From assembly GCA_036852015.1 (NCBI GenBank), contig JAANDG010000013.1:186001-250000 (forward strand): 64,000 nucleotides of DNA, given 5' to 3'. Position numbers and translations under genes: made by a program. Shown piece after piece: positions 34,701-45,880 of this stretch; position 1 is the first letter of the stretch; each line of letters starts with the position of its first letter. The notes below the pieces were generated by a model. That model was given only the letters and a program-made list of their open reading frames with translations, was not told the origin of the DNA and did not search any database. Source of the DNA: Pelodera strongyloides. Its lineage: Eukaryota > Nematoda > Chromadorea > Rhabditida > Rhabditidae.

Positions 34701-37700
34701 AACCGAAACCAGATGGCGTAAGTTACTGTTACTTGTGTGACGCTTTGGTTTGTATAGTTGTTTTGTTGTTGTTGTTGCCGGAGGCAGCCAGTGTGGTTGA
34801 TCATCCTCGCGAGATGGGCTATAAGAGGCCTAAAATGTTGCCACTTCCCGCGGCTTATTCCATAGGTTGGTTGGAATCAGCTTCGTGGGGTGGGCGGGGC
34901 ATGTAAAGAGGTGGTGGACGTCGTTGCTTGCTATAGTTGTTTCTTACAACTCCATGGTACATGTATGTCCTAGTTTCTGGGTATTGATCAGAGTAATACA
35001 TTAGATGACAACAAGGTTAAACACGTCTCTGAAAGTGTTTAGATATACGTTACAAGGTCATTTCCCTAACAGCTTTCATCTTCTCAGTTTTAGAATTCAC
35101 AACGTCCCAGCGGCCATCCTGCGGTAAACCGAATTAACGAAAGGAAGGTGGAACAGGATCCGAAGAAGTCTTCAGCTGCCGGTACATCTAATTCCAAACG
35201 TATGATTCATTTTGGCTTTAGTTTTCGTTTTGTATGTGCCTTGTTGATTATCACGGATTGTTTGCTAATTGGGTGGGATTGGGATATCCTGGTTGTAAAA
35301 TCCATTTTCTTTTTTCTTCGTTTGTTTGGTGCACCTGCGTGTGTGAAGCCTTGGAATATTGCGTAAAAGATGCCACTAACCACTAGGATTCCCTCGGAGA
35401 TGTGTTCCCTGGCGACAGAAAGTAGCATTTTAGCCTAGCGTGAGAGTCGTTTAGGGAACAAGACAGAAGTTTCCCGTCCCCATCGGGGTTGAGTGGTGAA
35501 TATGCATGTGGACGTTTCATTTGTTTTTAGCAGCAGCCATCGATCCCAAGGATAAAATGGAGAGTGAATTGGAGAGTTTGAAGGAGAAGAGTCGGAAACT
35601 GGCCGCTAGATTAGAGGCTCTGAAACGGCTGGAGAAGAAACAGAAGGATAAAAAAGACATACCAGCTGAGGCTACCGGCTCACTAACTGAACGAACGGCA
35701 CCCTTAAAGAGGCCATTACTACAAAGACCCGATTATCAAGGTTGGCAGTACTATTTGTAATGATTATCAAGGTTGGCAATACTTTTTTGTAAGCTCTGAC
35801 CTCTTGGTTCGTAGACTCGTTCTCATTGTTTGGAAAATAGGCGATTTTGTTATGTGGAATATTGCGTAGTAGACTCTGGATACTGTGACTGTCTATTGTA
35901 TACCCCCGGTACTAAGCGTTGAGCGTTTTATGTCCCTGTGAGGGCTTGCAAACATATATTGTAAACATACCGTGCGAAAAGTCTAAATGGAAATACTTAG
36001 GGGCTTCACATGATGCACCACCGAGGAAAACGTTGCTGCCTACGGTGCAGAACACGAGACAATCAGCATACACGGCTTCATCCTACGGAGACAACTCTTC
36101 TTACGCACAAGCGGAGTATATGTCCGTGTCCGCCAGATCGTCTTCGTCACACCAGGTTTGTGCGTTCACTGGGTTTAACAAAACGTGATTTCTTTGAGCG
36201 ATTCTATAGGTGCTACTTGTGTACTTGTTTGTAAAATTCTGGAAAAATATCCTTGGAGGCATAGTGATCTAAATATAATATAATATAAAAAGTTCGTTCA
36301 CCGTCTTATATCACATTCAAATTTCAGGATCCTCCAGTGACTATGAATATGGACTCATTTGGTGCTGCTCAAACGGCATCTGTTAGTGGCTGGGGCCTGA
36401 TTGGGCAGCTAACTTCTCATACAGAGTTACACCCGTCCGATGTAATGGCAACGAGCGTCCCGTCTACTTCCAAATCCTCCTTGCCGGAGTATTCTTTCAA
36501 GCGAGTGTTGGACATGGGTCACGGATACAAAAGGCATTCACCTACCCACGAAAGGTTCGGTATTTTGGGATTTTTGAATTGGTTTATAACAGGCAACGAC
36601 TCGCCAGGAATCGCGTAAAATGGAACTTACATGTTACTCGCAGCAGTCAAATAGTTATAGACCTTGATGAAGGACGAGTCGTCAAGGTAATCAAAGGTAA
36701 GGTAAGCAGTGAAAAGTGGCATCGACTTCTAGCTGTTCATGTGACTGAGCTAGATTACATATGTTGCATTGTGTGAGTGGGTCATGGGGTCGATCCTTTC
36801 CTTGATCATGAATTTTTTAGTCGTGGTTCGACAGACGCCCCACAGAATGTGATGACAGCTTCATATCATGGTGCTGAGACGAATCTCCAAAGGCCTCCGC
36901 CTCCAGTGATAACTGAATCGCCTGAAGAATCAGAGTCTGAATCTGACGATGAAGAAAGTATAAGCAGTGAAGAGGATACGGTATGTTTTGGTTATTGATT
37001 TGTTTGAATTAGTGAATTGTTTTGGATTCGTCGTATATGAACACACACCAACGCATAAGTTGAGAAATGAGAAATCGAGCGTGGAAGTGGAATGCAGTTT
37101 GTACTCTTGCATTGCTGCCGTATACTCCCGAGTGCACGGGAGCTACATTTCTGATTCATTCCGCTTCACTTTTATGTTTCAGACGTTGGTCGTCGACGTG
37201 AGTCGTCAACATCACCCGCCCGCTCCCGCATCTACACATGACCTGCTGGAAGAGGTGCAAGAGGAGTTATACGCCCGCCGCTCCATTGCCTTTGTCCAGA
37301 ATATTGCAAAATCTTCACAACGAACTGTGGAGGTGTCGATTTGTGAGTTGTTGGATTGTTTTTACGTAATTAAAGCGAATTAGCGGTCGGTCTCAACAAA
37401 AAAATACGGAAAGAGGAGGAGTAAACAACCGTGCGTTTACCGCCGTTTTCAAAATGTGCATTTTTGGACTTTTACTAGCCAAATTCAAAATATTTTGTCA
37501 ACATTTCGTCATTTGGATGCTTCGGAGTGTGTGATCATTTGAAAAGGCCATACCTCGATTTTTCCGGGGCCGTGCTAGTATTAAAATCGGCAAATCGCCG
37601 GAAGCGAATTTTCCCGTACAAAATCGCAAAAAATGGTTGTTTGAGAACATTTTTATACAAGATGCACTTATTTGTTTGTGTTTTTATGTTTATTTTCGTT

Positions 37701-37923
37701 TATAACTTTTTTCATTTTATTTTTGGTGAAAAAACCCCAAACCGGGTGGTATTTCGCTTTAAACTAAATAATTGACCACTTGTGATTTCCCTGTAGCCCT
37801 GTAGCTATGACTATTTTATATGACTGATGCTTCCACTAGTGGCTTGGCAAACCCCAAATATGGGTTTAGACTGTTTTTATGAGTATTATTATTTTAGATT
37901 ATCATTCTTAGTATTATTATTGC

Positions 37924-37989
<66 letters not shown>

Positions 37990-40900
37990 CATTATTGTTG
38001 TTGTTATTAACATTATTAATATCATATCAGATCAGAAGTTGCGATTACGATTTGAATGCGAGTCTTTATATTTACCATCACTGGTGTTAATTTTAGGTGG
38101 CAGCGATGTGTATAATTGCCAGCTGAAACTTTCTGGAATCCCTTATATGATTTTGGGAGGAACTGGAACTGGACCAGATGCAAAGTACGTGATTTGTAAT
38201 TTGGTAAATCCGTAAATCCACGATTATTATTTTTGTCCGTACACTCGCACACTGCGACCTGTTGTGTAATGTCGGCAATCAAATTAAGCCCCCCCCCCCC
38301 CTACTCAAACGAAAGTGAGTCAGTAAACTGTTACTTATAAACTTTTTATTTTAGGAAGGCAGAAAGCGCAGCATACGATTCATTCCTGCTACGAGTTTCT
38401 AATCTGGGTATACTTCCATGGCAACTCGTTGAAGCGATCAAAAGAGATCAGGTAAACTAACCTCAATGTCCAACGAATCTTTTCTGCCAACCGTTTAGTA
38501 TCGTATAGCTTCGAACTTGCTCGATCCCCGTGGAAATTGTTTAGTAGCCTGATCGGAACATTTTCCTTTGAATTATCTTTACTCTTTTTGTATTACTCTA
38601 GAACATAGAAAATGATCCATTGTGGCCGATGCTACTGGTACTGTCAGATATGGTCATTGCGGGCTTTTATTAAACTCTTTATAATTGACGTGTAAGCGAG
38701 AACAGCGTTTTAATACCTACCCTTTCTAGGTTGGAAAAGATATTGTGGTCAGTGCTCTACTGCCATGTGTGAACTATCTGGTTGTTCTCGTTAAAAGCCG
38801 TACGTTTTTTTGTTTCTTTAACTAATTGTCTTCGTTGTAGGGTAAACTACGTTCTACGAACAACAATAGAGACATATGTATGAGAATACTTTTATTAGGC
38901 TTACACCTTCAGGTTTTACCTTGGTTTATTTAGCCGATTTCGCCATTCAACTGGGTGAAATTGAGATGTGGGAGCGCAGTGGAGCCAAGTACATTAGTGC
39001 GAGTCGACCGGATCAGGTTTGTTCATTTAAAAAATCGTTGTAATTTGCGATGAATAAGATAATATCTTGGTTAATAATGCGTTCAATTGACTTAATATTT
39101 TCTACCTTAATATTGCAGGTAGATCCTTTTCCGTATCGGTATCCTTATTTATGCATTGTTTGCAGGTAGCCCATGTCACACGTTTACTGGCAATGTTGCA
39201 AACATATTGCAATCATCATTGGAGTACGAGTTCTGTCGCTGTTCAACTGGGCGCTTTATTGGCCGAGGTAGCTCTTGATTTTTCTTTTTGAATTCATAAT
39301 ACCTTTCCATATTATTTTCGACATTTCATATTTTTTTGTGTGTAACATTTGCATTTGTATTACTTCGGTCCTTGTTCATTTGTATTTTGTGGTACATACG
39401 TAACTTTACAACTTACCTGCTTGTGAGAATTGAAAATTTCAGTTGATCCCCTAAATATATGTGATCTAGGTTGCTGAGACCGCGGCTTCAACAAACACTG
39501 GATATAGTGCAGTCTCTCCAGCTTATGACGCTCCTGCGAGCCATTACAAGAGGTGTGTCCGTGTGTCACTTTAGCGAGTACAACGACCTACTTACTATTA
39601 TTCTGCCATTTGATGATTTGATAAATTGCTTCGTGCAACAAAAAACTAGTGTATGTGTCACTTTTGCTAATTGTTAGCGTATTAATCAAAACACTAAAAC
39701 CCCGCGTTTTAGAACCAGGCGATCGCGGAGTAGGTCTCAAGGCAGGTACTCGCGACGGGAACATGAGCGAACGAGAAGCAGGAGTCGTGGTAGAAGTAGA
39801 AGGTACGGTAGCTCCCTTCTTGCTTTCTCGTTCATTGTGTTCCATTTTCTTTTATGAAGTTTTTGCTGCGCACGTTGAGTTACGCTGTGTGTTGTATAAT
39901 ATTTAACCTTATTTCCAGAAGCTCTCGCAGCCGGTCACGTTCTCGCCACAGAAGTGTGAGTTAGAGTTATTATTTTGTTTTGATTTGGTCATTCTCATCA
40001 CTTTTTACCTAGCCGAACGAAGCGAGCTAGCTCTTCTTTAGTTTCATCCTGTTCGATAGGTTTAATGTTCAATGTATTATCGTTTGGAAACTCGACATCG
40101 GAGTTCCCTTGTTTTGCAATTTACGACCCACGGAGGAGGATAAGAGCTATCTCTCTTGTAGGAGGATAGCCTGTGAAGTCCTTTCCTTGTTAATACTATA
40201 TTTGATGCTCTTCTCTTGTACTATTGTTGTTTGTTTGTTAATTTGTTAATTAGGATTTATATTTAGGAGCAACCACAAGAGGACAATGTCTTCAAACAGC
40301 TGGAGGAAGTGGAAGCTGACATTCAACGACGTAATGACGAAATTGACAGACAACTGGCGCTCATTGAATCAGGTGGGTGCTGAATGGAATGGATGAATCT
40401 GTTGTTTAATGTAAGAGAAGGTTCATGGCGGCAAAACTTTTCCCCTGTTCTGGTTGCGTGAAGAGGCGGATTGATCTTTTTATAAAAATTATATGCTAAA
40501 CGGAAACATCACTAACATCAGCCGAGCAGCGAAATATTCTCTTTAAAAGTTTGTTTATTTGGCCCCAGTTACACATGTAAACTCATCGATCTTCGACTGT
40601 AGCTGGTAGCTAACTGGTAGATATACGCAGACACCGACACCCTAACAATATTTAATAGTCGAAATTCGAAATTTGCTTATGAAATTAATAGATATAGATA
40701 TTTGTGGACTCGTTTTCTTGAGTATTCGATTAATATTAGTTACTATGTGCTCCACATTATGTCGGCGAAAAGGTGACTAACTATTTCGGTTTATGTTTAA
40801 AATCAGGGCGTAGTGTATTTCTGTGTGGTAATTTTGAGCGTATTCATAGTCGCTATATTATGGAAAATGAAATTAATGTAGGAATTTACTTTGGTAATTT

Positions 40901-42363
40901 TTAAACACAATATTTGTTTACCTGAACGACAATCCTAGCTTTGATCATTTTCGAATCCTTTGGTACATATACATATATTCATGCATTTTCAGGATTAGTG
41001 AGTAATTGTTGGTTCAGCATTTACGCGGACTCATCAGGTATTTGCCGATTGCCACTGCGCAGCTTAAAACTCAAGCCAAGGAGGAGAGTCGTCCTTGTGC
41101 TCCTACAGTCCAACAACCCCTTACACTACAGAACCTAAAGATACTCCAAACATCTTCCGCTGTCAGTCTACATTGAGAACTCGACTCGTGAAGTCTTTCG
41201 TCACCGACGGCACCGACCTACGTTTGTTGGCGTACATCAACTCGGAACTCGGAGGCTGATCCGGAGGAGACTCGTCTATTTATTCGTTTATTGTATCGAT
41301 GGAGCTGGACCTGCTGGATTCGAGGCCTAAGCCTAAACCTACCGACTCGACCTTACCCTCGACCTCGTGAATACCGAACCTACGAGCAGTTACTGACTCA
41401 ACTCAATGAACTCAATCATGTGATTATGATGGTTTTATTGTCGTGTTTTGCTCTTTATTTTATTGTTATTTCATTGCGATTGGGTCAAAGTGCGGTATTT
41501 AGGCGGCACTCTGGATGTTTCCAAGATTATGTCAATGTGCAAGGAAAGCAGCTCAACATCGCGCTCGCGAAGAGATAGAGCATCGCCTAAGCGTGACGCT
41601 GACTACCATCGAGAAAGACGCCGAAATCATAATCGACAAGTGTCTCCATGGCGAGAGCGAACCACAGGTGATTTTCCTCTTTGACATTTGTAGCTTATGA
41701 GGACGTCGTGATATATGCAGGGGTATTTATCCCTCTAAAATCTAATCAATACACTTGCAGCGTCGTCGAAAACTCGTAACAAAGGTTCTGTGACTCAAGG
41801 CCGAACCCGAACCCGAAACAGGTTTGATTATTGTTTAACCTTCTTTCAAATGTCAAGCGAGATGGCTCGTTTTGCTCTTCATTCTTTGATGAACTTGTTC
41901 TCATGAACACCCAAACTCTAATCAAAGCGAACTTGTGGTCTGTTTGCGAATAAGCAGATAATTTTGTAAATTTTGTAAATGGGCCACATCCACATCACAT
42001 CTTACCGCGCTACCCGAATAACTAGGGTCAAGGTATTTTAGCGCGTAACTCGTGAAGGTGTGCGAAGCCATAGCCAAAGCGGTGGACTGTCTTGCGTCCA
42101 CATCCATCGAGTTTTTTGTATAATGTACAAATTGTTGAGCACGACTCTTCGTGATTTAAACGGGAAAACCGCCCAAAAATACAAAAAAAAACATGCATAT
42201 TGCAGTTTCCTTCCTGGAGATCTGGTATAATCCCAGAGATCGCTGTTCACTGTTGGATATTTATTCTGCGCTGTCGGAGCTTGTTAACAATGCTAACTGG
42301 ACAAGTGACATATTCGACACTATGTCGTCCAGTCGTCACACACTTGTTAGTGCAACGCACTGA
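28781..42363 (+). CDS. Gene A: two-module dsRBD-like / RS-domain protein, unrecognised
   Basis: Not a family I can name. About 1180 residues in about 34 exons: 28781-28852, 29391-29463, 30143-30235, 30471-30556, 31000-31085, 31210-31257, 31324-31410, 31684-31737, 31917-32006, 32456-32509, 32766-32897, 33137-33256, 33344-33415, 33757-33904, 34140-34246, 34616-34717, 35094-35199, 35531-35740, 36001-36155, 36328-36554, 36821-36980, 37183-37342, 38097-38184, 38355-38451, 38730-38799, 38934-39016, 39166-39267, 39470-39552, 39713-39802, 39919-39955, 40267-40372, 41503-41667, 41761 to about 41784, 42206-42363. Module 1 (about 25-190) has GAIPPGI and HFWTQSLRLRIP. About 356-440 holds VYNIPED and RLGGRIGKATDRIRPLRVEF, like an L1-ORF1-type RNA-binding domain. 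A coiled coil lies near 520. Module 2 (about 760-960) has SGIPYMILGGTGTG, KKKAESAAYDSFL, LGILPWQLV and HHWSTS. RS repeats follow (RSRSRGRSRSSRSRSRSRHR). The exon 2/3 junction and the last donor are uncertain. Confidence 0.65.
29613..30098. mobile_element. Composite element with poly-G inverted ends (gene A intron 2)
   Basis: The left end is a run of over 20 G then CAGTCAACTTTTCGGCCC and CACCAAACTTGGCCAGGATG; the right end is the complement, CATCCTGGCCAAGTTTGGTG, then GGGCCGAAAAGTTGACTG and a run of C. Inside, 29820-30028 holds a second repeat found alone and inverted at 21369-21606, so one element appears to have landed in another, or the outer ends captured it. Confidence 0.85.
30811..30963. 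mobile_element. Palindromic MITE, family 3, copy 2 (gene A intron)
   Basis: GAGGCCATATTCACCACTC at the left, GTGGTGAATGAATGTGGCCTC-like end at the right; inner CCCTGGGGGAA and GGGGAATTCCCC blocks. Confidence 0.7.
31476..31656. mobile_element. Palindromic MITE, family 1, copy 3 (gene A intron)
   Basis: TTAAAGCGAAATACCGGC at the left and GGCGGTATTTCGCTTTAA at the right with the family's central GCATAGGATGCAGAAGAATA-type block, in the orientation opposite to the copy at 260-441. Confidence 0.8.
35366..35514. mobile_element. Palindromic MITE, family 3, copy 3, diverged (gene A intron)
   Basis: CACTAGGATTCCCTCGGAGA and TTTCCCGTCCCCATCGGGGT blocks with GAGTGGTGAATATGCATGTGG at the right match the plan of the copy at 30811-30963; the arms are more eroded. 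Confidence 0.5.
37370..37764. mobile_element. Longer element with family 1 ends (gene A intron)
   Basis: Starts ATTAAAGCGAATTAGCGGTC and ends GGGTGGTATTTCGCTTTAAA, the same termini as the 180-bp family 1 copies, but the interior is different and about twice as long. It may be a longer relative of the same non-autonomous family. Confidence 0.55.
37910..38019. repeat. (TTA)n microsatellite in gene A intron
   Basis: About 30 near-perfect ATT/TTA triplets, with a few C and G interruptions at the ends. The poly-Leu open frame at 37827 is a reading of this tract. Confidence 0.95.
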
Positions 42364-44589
42364 ACAATCCGACGAGCTTATCATCTGGGTCGAATAAATC
42401 GTGGTGTCGCTTTCCAAGCTACAGTTCAATTGTTTCCCACACGAATTACTGAACAAGACCAAAATCTGTAACGAGGACAGAATATGAGCAATTGACCAAT
42501 ATACGAATTATTACATTAGCCGACAAATACATGTGACATTGACGTCACAAGACGGATAGCAATTGACAACAGTATGGCGACTGACAACAATATAGCAATT
42601 GAGCGTGCGAACGGGAAATAAAAGGAATTTGATAAATATAGAAATCAAAGACAGCATACAACATCGTAACCATTACTATAACGACTCTTTCACTCACTCC
42701 GTACTAGAATCTCACGTCTGTATCAACAAAAAAAAAAAGAAAAAGTAAAACAATGTACAATATTTTGCATGTCATTGTTGCCTGAGTTTACATTCTTGAA
42801 ACAATTAGGTGAACCAATTGCAAACTCGAAGGATGAAAAAGTAGATGACTCTAATGAAACCAAAATAGTGCTAGTGCTAAGAAAAACGTTGTAATTAATA
42901 AAATTGACGCAAGTCACTACAGCAAAAGAACTGATCATGAATTATGACATGACCTTATATTATGACTTTTGTTACTTCTACAGGTGCGATCATTATGCTG
43001 TGCACATCGCATTTTACCGCTAGCGCATATTAACAAAGCATGTATGAACTGAACTAGTGTGTTGTCTTCTTATATGTTAGAGACTAAGACGATGCAAAAG
43101 AACTACATGGTTAGCTAGACAAGTTAAAATTGTTCTTGTCACCAGACGTCTCTAATATCTCAGAGTTCAGAGTAACACAAACATCTATACAATATTGCGG
43201 GTAATAGGGAATATCTCACTCCCACACTGCACGCAAATGAAACTATGAACCATACTTGCACCGGCAGCTTCCCACGGACCAAGGAGCTAACTGTAAAAAG
43301 ACTAAATGTAAACACATATGGTAAAACATGAACACGCAAAAGACCAAGACTGCTTACAGACGTGTTAACACAACTGTTTAACGGTTCAAAATTTGCACAA
43401 ATAAGAATGTGCTCATTATGGACAGTAAATAGTTAAAATAGTACAATCAGATGTAACGTTTTTTCTGATAAAACGGGATCGAATACTACTCACGTCACGA
43501 CGATTCACTCGCAGAGAAGTTGATAGTAGTATGTGATTTCTCTCTTTGTGTTACTTTGTGGCAACTCATGTTGAGAAAAATGAAAAAAAGATCAAAAGTG
43601 TTTCTCTAGAAGAAACAGAAAGCTCTTCTCAAGGTTCAGCTCATGATTCAAAACAAGCCCTTTGTGAATCAAGGGTAATCATATGTAGCCAGAACAATTA
43701 GCATTGCAGCTTATTGCATCAACGCAGTCATTAGTGACCGTATGCATGAACTGCAGAAATCTCCCCGGGTGGGAAAGTTTGTTTCAGCATTTTGCTGATT
43801 CGTTCGTTCTTTCTCTTTTTCTTGCGTGCATACGCCTACAGTACACATGACGAAGTCATCATATCTAGCATCAACGGGTATCAGCGGCACCTATTTTCCC
43901 AAAATTAGAAGACAAGGGTTTTTCGAGGACAAAGTTTTTCGAAAGGTTATATGCCATGGCAATTCTATACACGCAATTGTGTAGGTTACACATTCTAGTT
44001 TCCCTGTAGACGGATCAAAAAAACCTCACGCGGAATTGCATCCCATGCCATTCTTCTGTGAGCACTCCGTTTCGGTGATAGAGTGACTTTTCACTCTGTA
44101 GACTACTTTACGTCTGCTCTATGCAACACGTCAATTATCTTTCTCTGCGCGATTCATGCAACCTACTTCCGATGCCTGAAAACACAAATGGTGCAACATG
44201 TCGACTTGGAAACGTCGTCCTCTGAGCGATCACTTCTTCTTTCAATCAACCAACGACGACTTTTGATTCTGATAGCATCTCCGTTGCAATACCAAACGGA
44301 TTGCTTACTAGATAAGCCAACCAGTGATCTACTACCGAATCACCTTCAAGAAACCTTCTGAGCTTTACGTATGACCGTATGACGCATGCTCGAAGCTGTG
44401 GTGCGAAAAAACGTCGTGAGGGCGCGTTCGGGATACGGAATTCCGAACAAAAGAAAACGTTTCAAAAGTAGTCCGGGATGGTCGGGTGGAAATGCAATTG
44501 TTTTCCACAGTACGCTCATTTAGTATGTGGGCCCAGAACCATTTATATTCCACAACCAGCAAACGTATGGCTCCTGCTCCTACTAAAAA

Positions 44590-44880
44590 AAGGTTAAGGT
44601 TAGACCCGTTTCGCAAGAGATCTGAACTCCGCGTGGCTCCCGTGCCTGAAATACACGGTCCGGCCTGCTCTGGGGTTTTGTTTTCAGTTAGTTCACTTCC
44701 TGGCCAAGGATAGCGATTGAGCACCTTTTTCCTCCGCAACCGAAATTGCTACCAATGACTCTAATTTCTAATGAGAAGGAAGGCTTGGTCTGCCCAGGAG
44801 TCGAACCGACGTGTCGCAGTGCCTGCGCTGCTCTTGAGAAAGCGACTTAGGCACTGCGCCACCTGAACCCAAAATCTGAG
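44590..44880 (-). mobile_element. SINE-2: tRNA-like SINE repeat
   Basis: On the minus strand the head, 44880 to about 44795, reads CAGGTGGCGCAGTGCCTAAG (A-box-like) then GGTTCGACTCCTGGGC (B-box). The body reaches about 44590 and matches 14505-14610. The tRNA-like part has extra bases and no clean cloverleaf, so I treat it as a retroposon rather than a tRNA gene. Confidence 0.6.
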
Positions 44881-45585
44881 CAATAAATGACACTAGCCTG
44901 ATCTCCGCCCGGTTCTCATCAGATAATGATAAACCTTGCGTGTGTAAACGTGTGTTCTTACAAGAATAAGCCTGATGGTTGATTCTTCCACGAAAACACA
45001 GGGTGAAATGCTGACGCTCCAAATTTAGCATAATTAGGATGTGTCATTTGTAAACACGTTCAACAATTTTTACCAAACTGGTATATACAAACTAGTGTTT
45101 AAACTACAAGTCCGTGCACTGGGATTATTTTAGTTTGTAAAAATTGTCAATCTTTGATTGACACGACAAAGCATGCCTTCTATTTTCTTTACGACTAGTC
45201 TCGTTTAGTCGATCACCTGCTCGCCGTACAGGAAATGCAAATCGCCCACGGAACAAGCAGGATACCGCACGAGCTCAACCTCCTGGTCAAGCTAGCCTTT
45301 GCCTTCCCGACGATGCATACCGTCCAATTTCTCCTTGACTCTTACTTACATCGTTTGAATTTTGGATCGTACCATGTGTGTAATCGGTATTCAGATTGTT
45401 TTTTTCCCGGGTGAAAGGCCTGTTATGTGTTCGTTTCTATTATATATTATTTGCTGGCTAAAGGTTATTAATGGTAAACTGCTTCTCTTTTTGTAATGTC
45501 CGGCTATCGATTGAACAGTGCTTCTTTACTTTTATTGGTTTATACGTGCTGGTGTTGAGTGGTTTCCTCCATCTCCTTATAATTT

Positions 45586-45680
45586 CTACATATTCGATCT
45601 CCAGCCATTCTTTATGTACAGTTTTCCTAATAAATTTATTTTTATTTTCGATTCGGCTGTGAATTTACTCCGATGGTTTG
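45586..45680. repeat. Direct repeat upstream of gene B exon 1
   Basis: ATATTCGATCTCCAGCCATT through TTCCTAATAAATTTATTTTT to GTGAATTTACTCCGATGG matches 46092-46184 in the same orientation at roughly 85 percent by eye. Confidence 0.8.
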
Positions 45681-45861
45681 TACACCTTTATTGTCTACGT
45701 TTTTCGTTTCTTTAATTTTTCTCTCTATGTTAAGCGTTTCTTTGATTTTCTCTCTATGTTTATGTGCGGGTCGAAGTTTCGTTTGTGCGTTACAGTTTTT
45801 CAGCATATCGTTCTATTTTGTCTCATTGATTTCTTTTCTTTATTGCTTTTTAGCATATTGC

Positions 45862-45871
45862 ACATTTTCAG
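45862..45871 (+). promoter_or_regulatory. Candidate spliced-leader acceptor for gene B
   Basis: TTGCACATTTTCAG ends nine bases before the ATG at 45881, with no upstream coding exon. Confidence 0.45.
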
Positions 45872-45880
45872 GTAGTTCGT

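Larger units (their letters stand above)
42364..45880. other. Gap of 3.5 kb between gene A and gene B
   Basis: An AATAAA near 42617 may end gene A. No convincing gene follows. On the minus strand between about 44060 and 43250 there are open segments next to splice-like sites, for example a frame with VPLIPVDARYDDFVMCTVGV (about 43894-43830), but I could not join them into one consistent model. The right part holds the SINE-2 copy, a half-copy of MITE family 4 at 44419, and T-rich DNA before gene B. Confidence 0.4.

Noticed and set aside
37827..38090. Poly-leucine open frame
   Set aside because: It is a reading of the (TTA)n microsatellite in a gene A intron.
44795..44880. tRNA gene on the minus strand
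   Set aside because: Box-like motifs are present but the arms do not pair cleanly and the adjoining body is dispersed.
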